From Alphaproteobacteria bacterium MarineAlpha9_Bin3 (GTDB taxonomy: Bacteria > Pseudomonadota > Alphaproteobacteria > TMED109): a stretch of DNA of 64,000 bases. Made by a program: the position numbers and the translations under genes. Shown piece by piece: positions 59,103 through 64,000 of the stretch. Location of the stretch: contig PTKH01000003.1 in the NCBI GenBank assembly GCA_002937655.1, positions 1-64,000 of the forward strand, written 5' to 3'. The notes below the pieces were generated by a model. The model was not told the origin of the DNA and did no database searches. It saw only the letters and a program-made list of their open reading frames with translations. How positions within the stretch are numbered: the stretch's first letter is position 1; each line of letters opens with the position of its first letter.

Positions 59103-59528
59103 TTATACAGTATTTAATGAATTAAGTATATATTTAGGTATACGGCTAGGTTTTCCTATTTGATTTACAGATCCTAACGTAATATCAATTTTTGCCAATA
59201 ACTTTTTCTTTTTATATATACTTTGTTCCATTATAATTTTAGCAGAAGATATTTTTATAATTAAGCTTTTTACATTAAGTAGTTCATCTAATTTTGCTGA
59301 GTGATAATACTCTATAAACAAATTTTTTACTACGAATTGAATATTATAATCATTTTTTAATTTTTCCTGCTCAATTTTATATTTTCTTAACATTTCTGTT
59401 CTTGATCTTTCTGCAAATTTTAAATAATTCGCATGATAAACAACGCCTCCAGAATCTGTATCTTCATAGTAAACTCTAATATTATTTTCATATTTTAATA
59501 TTGATATTTTATTTATTTTTTGTGGCAT
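59103..59528 (-). CDS. ybgC: Acyl-CoA thioesterase YbgC
   Basis: [30 protein letters not shown] hotdog motif. Confidence 0.94.
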   Translation of the reverse strand: MPQKINKISILKYENNIRVYYEDTDSGGVVYHANYLKFAERSRTEMLRKYKIEQEKLKNDYNIQFVVKNLFIEYYHSAKLDELLNVKSLIIKISSAKIIMEQSIYKKKKLLAKIDITLGSVNQIGKPSRIPKYILNSLNTV

Positions 59529-60537
59529 TTTTATTATTTTTTATCAGATTTTCTAGTGCTATTTTAGTTGCTACTCTACCTCTCGGAGTTTTTTGAAGAA
59601 ATCCTTTTTGGATTAAGTAAGGTTCTATTACATCCTCAATAGAATCTTTCTGTTCTCCCATTTGGGCTGCTAGTGTCTCTAAACCTACCGGCCCTCCATT
59701 ATGATCATTAATGAGATGATTTAAATAACTTTGATCCATTTGATCAAGACCATTTTTATCCACACCTAATTGAAGTAAGGCATCATTTGCTACATCTTTT
59801 TTTACTTCTATTTTTTCTGTGTCTAGAGATGTTATTATATCTCTTAATCTTCTTACTAGTCTACTTGCTACTCGAGGAGTTCCTCTTGATCTCTGTGCAA
59901 TTTCTAATGCTGCTTCGTCATCTATTTTAATACCAAGAAGCTTAGCTGATCTTAAAACAATATCTTTCATATCATCATTTTCATAAAACTCTAATCTAGC
60001 AGGTATCCCAAAACGATCTCTTAATGGGTTTGATAATAAGCCTGCTCTTGTTGTAGCCCCTATTAGTGTGAAGGGTTGCAAATCTATCTTTACTGATCTT
60101 GCGGAAGGCCCTTCTCCTATCATAATATCTAGATGTAGATCTTCCATGGCTGGGTAAAGTATTTCTTCAACTGTATTATTCAATCTGTGAATTTCATCTA
60201 TAAATAAAATATCATTAGACTCTAAGCTTGTTAATAAGGCCGCTAAATCACCAGGTCTTTGAATAATAGGACCAGAGGTTGATCTAAATCCAACATTTAA
60301 TTCATTCGAAATTATTTTTGCTAGTGTTGTTTTTCCTAATCCAGGAGGACCATAGAGCAATACATGATCTAAAGCTTCTTTTCTTTTCTGTGTGGCTTGC
60401 ATAAATATATTTAAATTATCACATAAAGTTTTTTGGCCTATAAATTCATTTAACTTTTCAGGCCTTAAACTAATATCTTTTTGATCTCTGTCAGTATTGG
60501 AAACAGGACTATTATTTTTATTATTTTCTAAAGTCAT
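59509..60537 (-). CDS. ruvB: Holliday junction helicase RuvB
   Basis: [48 protein letters not shown]. Confidence 0.98.
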   Translation of the reverse strand: MTLENNKNNSPVSNTDRDQKDISLRPEKLNEFIGQKTLCDNLNIFMQATQKRKEALDHVLLYGPPGLGKTTLAKIISNELNVGFRSTSGPIIQRPGDLAALLTSLESNDILFIDEIHRLNNTVEEILYPAMEDLHLDIMIGEGPSARSVKIDLQPFTLIGATTRAGLLSNPLRDRFGIPARLEFYENDDMKDIVLRSAKLLGIKIDDEAALEIAQRSRGTPRVASRLVRRLRDIITSLDTEKIEVKKDVANDALLQLGVDKNGLDQMDQSYLNHLINDHNGGPVGLETLAAQMGEQKDSIEDVIEPYLIQKGFLQKTPRGRVATKIALENLIKNNKNATKNK

Positions 60538-61130
60538 TTTCGTTTTTCTGAAATAAGTTTTAATGCTATTTGTAACATATCTTCTACTTTCTTATTTTTA
60601 TCTTCATTAGTTAATTTGGATACTACTTCATATGCTTCATGGTGACCATATCCCAAACCTATCAAGCCACTTATAAGATCTTGTATATTTCTATTTTCTG
60701 AGGCCTGTGAACTTGTTGGTATGGATAAATTAAGAGTTTTATCTTTTAATTCAGAGCATATTCTTACTGCCCCCTTATTACCTATGCCGGGAATTCTAGT
60801 TAATAGTGTTTTATCCTCTGATAAAATAGCCATTTCTAATTCTTCTGGAGTCATTATTGATAAACCTTTTATAGCAGTTTTTGCTCCTACGCCTTGTACT
60901 TTCAAAAGTAGATCAAACCAGTACTTTTCATTTTCTTCTTTAAATCCATATAAAGTTATTTGATCTTCTCTGACTATAGTTTGAATAAGAATTTCGTCTA
61001 ATTGACCTTTAGCAGCTAATTTATTTAGCACTTTACTGGAACAATAAACTAGATAACCAACTCCTGAAACATCTATAATAACATAGTCTTCTCCTGTTTG
61101 ATCTATAATACCTCTTAGTTTAGCAATCAT
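60534..61130 (-). CDS. ruvA: Holliday junction branch migration protein RuvA
   Basis: [31 protein letters not shown], HhH motifs. Confidence 0.96.
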   Translation of the reverse strand: MIAKLRGIIDQTGEDYVIIDVSGVGYLVYCSSKVLNKLAAKGQLDEILIQTIVREDQITLYGFKEENEKYWFDLLLKVQGVGAKTAIKGLSIMTPEELEMAILSEDKTLLTRIPGIGNKGAVRICSELKDKTLNLSIPTSSQASENRNIQDLISGLIGLGYGHHEAYEVVSKLTNEDKNKKVEDMLQIALKLISEKRK

Positions 61131-61644
61131 TTATTTTTCCTATATCTATATTATTTATTTTAGATTGAGAAAAAAAAGTATGACAAATTGCGACTGCTAA
61201 AGCATCAGACTCATCTTCACTTTCTATTTTACAGCCTGGTAAAAGAATTTTAACCATAGATTTGACCTGTTCCTTTAGTGCTCTTCCTGAGCCAGTTAAT
61301 GATTGCTTGACTCTTGTTGGAGCATATTCAAAAACTTGTATGTTATGAATAGAACAAGTTGTTATTGCTGCACCCCTAGCCATGCCTAATTTCAGAGTAG
61401 ATTGCCCATTCATATTAACAAAAACTTCCTCTACTGCCGCTGTCTTAGGACTATATTCTTTGATAACTTTATTAATTTCAATATGTATTTCTTTTAATCT
61501 TATTGATAAAGGTAGCGAACTTTTAGGAGAAATACTGCCACTTGCAACCCACTTTATTTTTTCGTCTTTTGTATTTATTATACCCCAACCTGTGTGACGT
61601 AATCCTGGGTCTAAACCTAAAAGACGCATTTTTATATTTTCCAT
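61120..61644 (-). CDS. ruvC: Holliday junction resolvase RuvC
   Basis: LLGLDPGLRHTGWGII, AVEEVFVNMNGQSTLKLGMARG, DESDALAVAICH. Confidence 0.96.
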   Translation of the reverse strand: MENIKMRLLGLDPGLRHTGWGIINTKDEKIKWVASGSISPKSSLPLSIRLKEIHIEINKVIKEYSPKTAAVEEVFVNMNGQSTLKLGMARGAAITTCSIHNIQVFEYAPTRVKQSLTGSGRALKEQVKSMVKILLPGCKIESEDESDALAVAICHTFFSQSKINNIDIGKINDC

Positions 61645-61658
61645 TCAATATTTTAATT

Positions 61659-62411
61659 TTATTTATTTTTTATTCTATCCATAATTTCTTCACTAACTTC
61701 TAAATTAGTATAGACTGTTTGTACGTCATCATTATCTTCTAAAACATCTATAAATCTAAGCATTTTTTCAGCCTGTTCCTCATTAATAGGTTGTAAATTT
61801 TGTGGAACCCATTCTAATTTAGCACTAGTTGGATTACCTATTTTTTCGGTAAGAGTATCTCTAACACTTCCAAAATCTTCAGAGATACAAATTGCTGTAT
61901 GTTCATTGACTTCGGATATAATATCTTCCGCCCCAGCATCTGCTGCATATTCAAAAAAAGTGTTTTCATCAAATTGATCATTATTAAATTTTATTACACC
62001 TTTTCTTTTAAATACAAATCCTAAGCTACCAGTTTCTCCTAAAGATCCTCCATTTTTGCTGAATGCAGAACGTATCTCTGAAGCAGTTCTATTTCTATTA
62101 TCAGTTAATACGTCAATAATAACAGCTACACTGCCTGGCCCATAGCCCTCGTAACGTATTTCTTCATATACTGCATCATCATTTCCTCCAACAGCCTTTT
62201 GAATGGCTTTTTCTATTCTGTCTTTAGGCATATTTTCAGCTCTGGCACTAATAATAGCATTCCTTAATCTTGGGTTTTTTTCTGCTTCTGCTATACCAGT
62301 TTTTGCGGCAACTGTTATTTCTCTTGCCATTTTAGAAAATAATTTAGCTCTTTTAGCATCTTGTGCACCTTTTCTGTATTGGATATTTTTAAATTTTGAA
62401 TGTCCTGCCAT
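61659..62411 (-). CDS. yebC: YebC/PmpR family regulatory protein
   Basis: MAGHSKFKNIQYRKGAQDAKRAKLFSKMAREI, YEGYGPGSVAVIIDVLTDNRNRT. Confidence 0.97.
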   Translation of the reverse strand: MAGHSKFKNIQYRKGAQDAKRAKLFSKMAREITVAAKTGIAEAEKNPRLRNAIISARAENMPKDRIEKAIQKAVGGNDDAVYEEIRYEGYGPGSVAVIIDVLTDNRNRTASEIRSAFSKNGGSLGETGSLGFVFKRKGVIKFNNDQFDENTFFEYAADAGAEDIISEVNEHTAICISEDFGSVRDTLTEKIGNPTSAKLEWVPQNLQPINEEQAEKMLRFIDVLEDNDDVQTVYTNLEVSEEIMDRIKNK

Positions 62412-62473
62412 ATTACTCTCAATTCTATTAATATAATTATTATACTTAATTTTTTTAAATATAAATTATATTT

Positions 62474-63292
62474 TTATATTTTTTCTGGAAATCTATTAAT
62501 TAAATGGGGGCCTATTATTATAGGTTCTATGCTATTTGCCATTCCATTGAAATCATTTATTTTAATAAATGCTCCACATAATGTAGCTTCCCCTGAGCTA
62601 ACATTTATCCTTCCTGTTGGCATTTTATGTTTAAACCTTGCAACCCAGCCTTCTTTTTCACCTCCTATTACAGAATTATAGTCTCCACACATTCCTGCAT
62701 CAGATTGAAAAGCCGTACCTTTTTCAAGAATTTGAGCGTCTAATGTGGGTATATGTGTATGAGTTCCTATTATACAGCTGACTTGACCATCAAAAGTATG
62801 ACCTATAGCCATTTTTTCTGAGCTTGCTTCACCATGAACATCAATAATTATTGCAGATACATTTTCACCAATTCTATATTCTTCTAATATGTTAAAAATT
62901 GTTTCAATAGGGTCATTTAAAGGATCCATAAATAACCTAGCCATTACATTTATTATAAGCACTTTTCTTTTCATAGAGTCCTCATATACAACAAACCCCT
63001 TGCCAGGAACACTTTGAGGAAAATTTTGTGGTCTTAAAATATAATTCTCTTTTGCTATATAAGGAATAATTTCTTTCTGATCCCATACATGATTACCAGT
63101 AGTTATTACGTTAACACCTAATTCATAGAACTCTTCACAAATTTTTGGAGTAATTCCAAATCCTCCAGCAGCATTTTCTCCATTTACAACTACCGTATCA
63201 ATTTCAAGGCTTCTTTTTAGTTCTGGTAGTTCTTTTTTTAATACTTGCCTTCCAGATTTACCTATAATATCGCCTAAAAATAAAATATTCAT
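62474..63292 (-). CDS. YmdB-type metallophosphoesterase (TIGR00282 type)
   Basis: MNILFLGDIIGKSGRQVL, NGENAAGGFGITP, TGNHVWDQKEI. Confidence 0.94.
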   Translation of the reverse strand: MNILFLGDIIGKSGRQVLKKELPELKRSLEIDTVVVNGENAAGGFGITPKICEEFYELGVNVITTGNHVWDQKEIIPYIAKENYILRPQNFPQSVPGKGFVVYEDSMKRKVLIINVMARLFMDPLNDPIETIFNILEEYRIGENVSAIIIDVHGEASSEKMAIGHTFDGQVSCIIGTHTHIPTLDAQILEKGTAFQSDAGMCGDYNSVIGGEKEGWVARFKHKMPTGRINVSSGEATLCGAFIKINDFNGMANSIEPIIIGPHLINRFPEKI

Positions 63293-63302
63293 TAACTATT
63301 CC

Positions 63303-63935
63303 TTAGTAAGTTTTCATTTTATTAAAAATATGTTTTTCTGTAATTATAACATCCATATTTACATCATGTTTTTCAATAGGTAGCATTTTAATTTGCTGAA
63401 TAGAATATGCAAAACCAATTTTAATTATATTTTTATATTCATATAGTGACTTATCATAATAACCTCCACCACGACCTAAACGGTTTAAATCTTTATCAAA
63501 GCCAATTAAGGGGCAAATAATTATATCTGGAGATTTTACTTCTTTAGAATTGATGATTATACCCAAATTATTAATATTTATCATGGTATCAGGTGTCCAT
63601 AATCTATATTTTATATCACCATTTTCTGTTGAGGCTAAACTTATTGTAGCTCCAAACTCAGCTAATGCAGCAATTGAAGGTTTAGTATCTATTTCTGAAC
63701 CTATAGGCCAATATATTGCAATATTTTTTTTAGTTATTGAAAAGTTTTTTGAATTTAAAAAATGTATTAGGTTTCTCGCTAAATCATTTGCTGATTCTAG
63801 AGAATGTAAATGAAATAATTTTCTTTTTTGTATAAGATCTTTTCTTATCTTTTTCTTTAATTCGGAGTAATGCCGCTTGGACCGAACTTTTTGAATAACC
63901 ACCTTGGAGCCTAAGTTATTAGGTGGGAATCGCAT
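63303..63935 (-). CDS. 5-formyltetrahydrofolate cyclo-ligase
   Basis: IRKDLIQKRK N-terminal core, PDIIICPLIGFDKDLNRLGRGGGYYDKSL; N-terminus upstream of about 63858 has no recognisable homology and start is uncertain. Confidence 0.88.
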   Translation of the reverse strand: MRFPPNNLGSKVVIQKVRSKRHYSELKKKIRKDLIQKRKLFHLHSLESANDLARNLIHFLNSKNFSITKKNIAIYWPIGSEIDTKPSIAALAEFGATISLASTENGDIKYRLWTPDTMININNLGIIINSKEVKSPDIIICPLIGFDKDLNRLGRGGGYYDKSLYEYKNIIKIGFAYSIQQIKMLPIEKHDVNMDVIITEKHIFNKMKTY

Positions 63936-64000
63936 AAAAAGACCTCAGTCTTTACAGAGGTAACTCCCGAGTGATTAGAAAGGTCCTGGAGTTTATCATT
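63862..64000 (-). ncRNA. ssrS: Possible 6S RNA 3' portion (continues past window edge)
   Basis: Position just 5' of 5-FTHF cyclo-ligase, the usual 6S location; 3' part AGCGGCAUUACUCCGA resembles the E. coli 6S 3' end GCGGCAUCUCGGAG; long-range GGACC (63982-63986) / GGUCC (63879-63883) complementarity. Confidence 0.4.

Noticed and set aside
63862-64000. ZTP or THF riboswitch upstream of the folate cyclo-ligase
   Set aside because: The conserved sequence blocks of those riboswitches as I know them are not present; 6S by synteny is a better explanation.

Overview
AT-rich window from a compact, probably streamlined alphaproteobacterial genome; the lineage is inferred from gene order and protein families, not from a search. 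Almost all of it is housekeeping: the sdhB tail; mmsA, a zapE-like gene and an iron-type ADH; mdh-sucCDAB-lpdA; xerC, an FSA-type transaldolase and priA; atpHAGDC; rppH and ctpA; rsfS-nadD-proA-proB-obg-rpmA-rplU; and a minus-strand block of about 21.7 kb (purA, hisZ, serA, serC, thiD, glmM, folP, ftsH, tilS, cpoB, pal, tolBARQ, ybgC, ruvBAC, yebC, ymdB, 5-FTHF cyclo-ligase). Accessory genes lie at about 30-40 kb. The most interesting locus is the divergent intergenic region 31646-31968. It has two nearly identical Fur-box-like palindromes (22 of 24 bases shared), one on each divergent promoter. One promoter drives an exported beta-propeller-like protein. The other is a near-consensus promoter (TTGACA-17-TATAAA) followed by about 100 nt that end in a strong hairpin plus a U tract, before a peroxiredoxin gene. 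That layout fits a Fur-repressed small RNA (RyhB-like logic, with an ACCUCC anti-Shine-Dalgarno loop) or an attenuated leader. The right edge probably contains part of 6S RNA, based on synteny and partial sequence resemblance. No tRNA, rRNA, CRISPR array or transposase was recognised.
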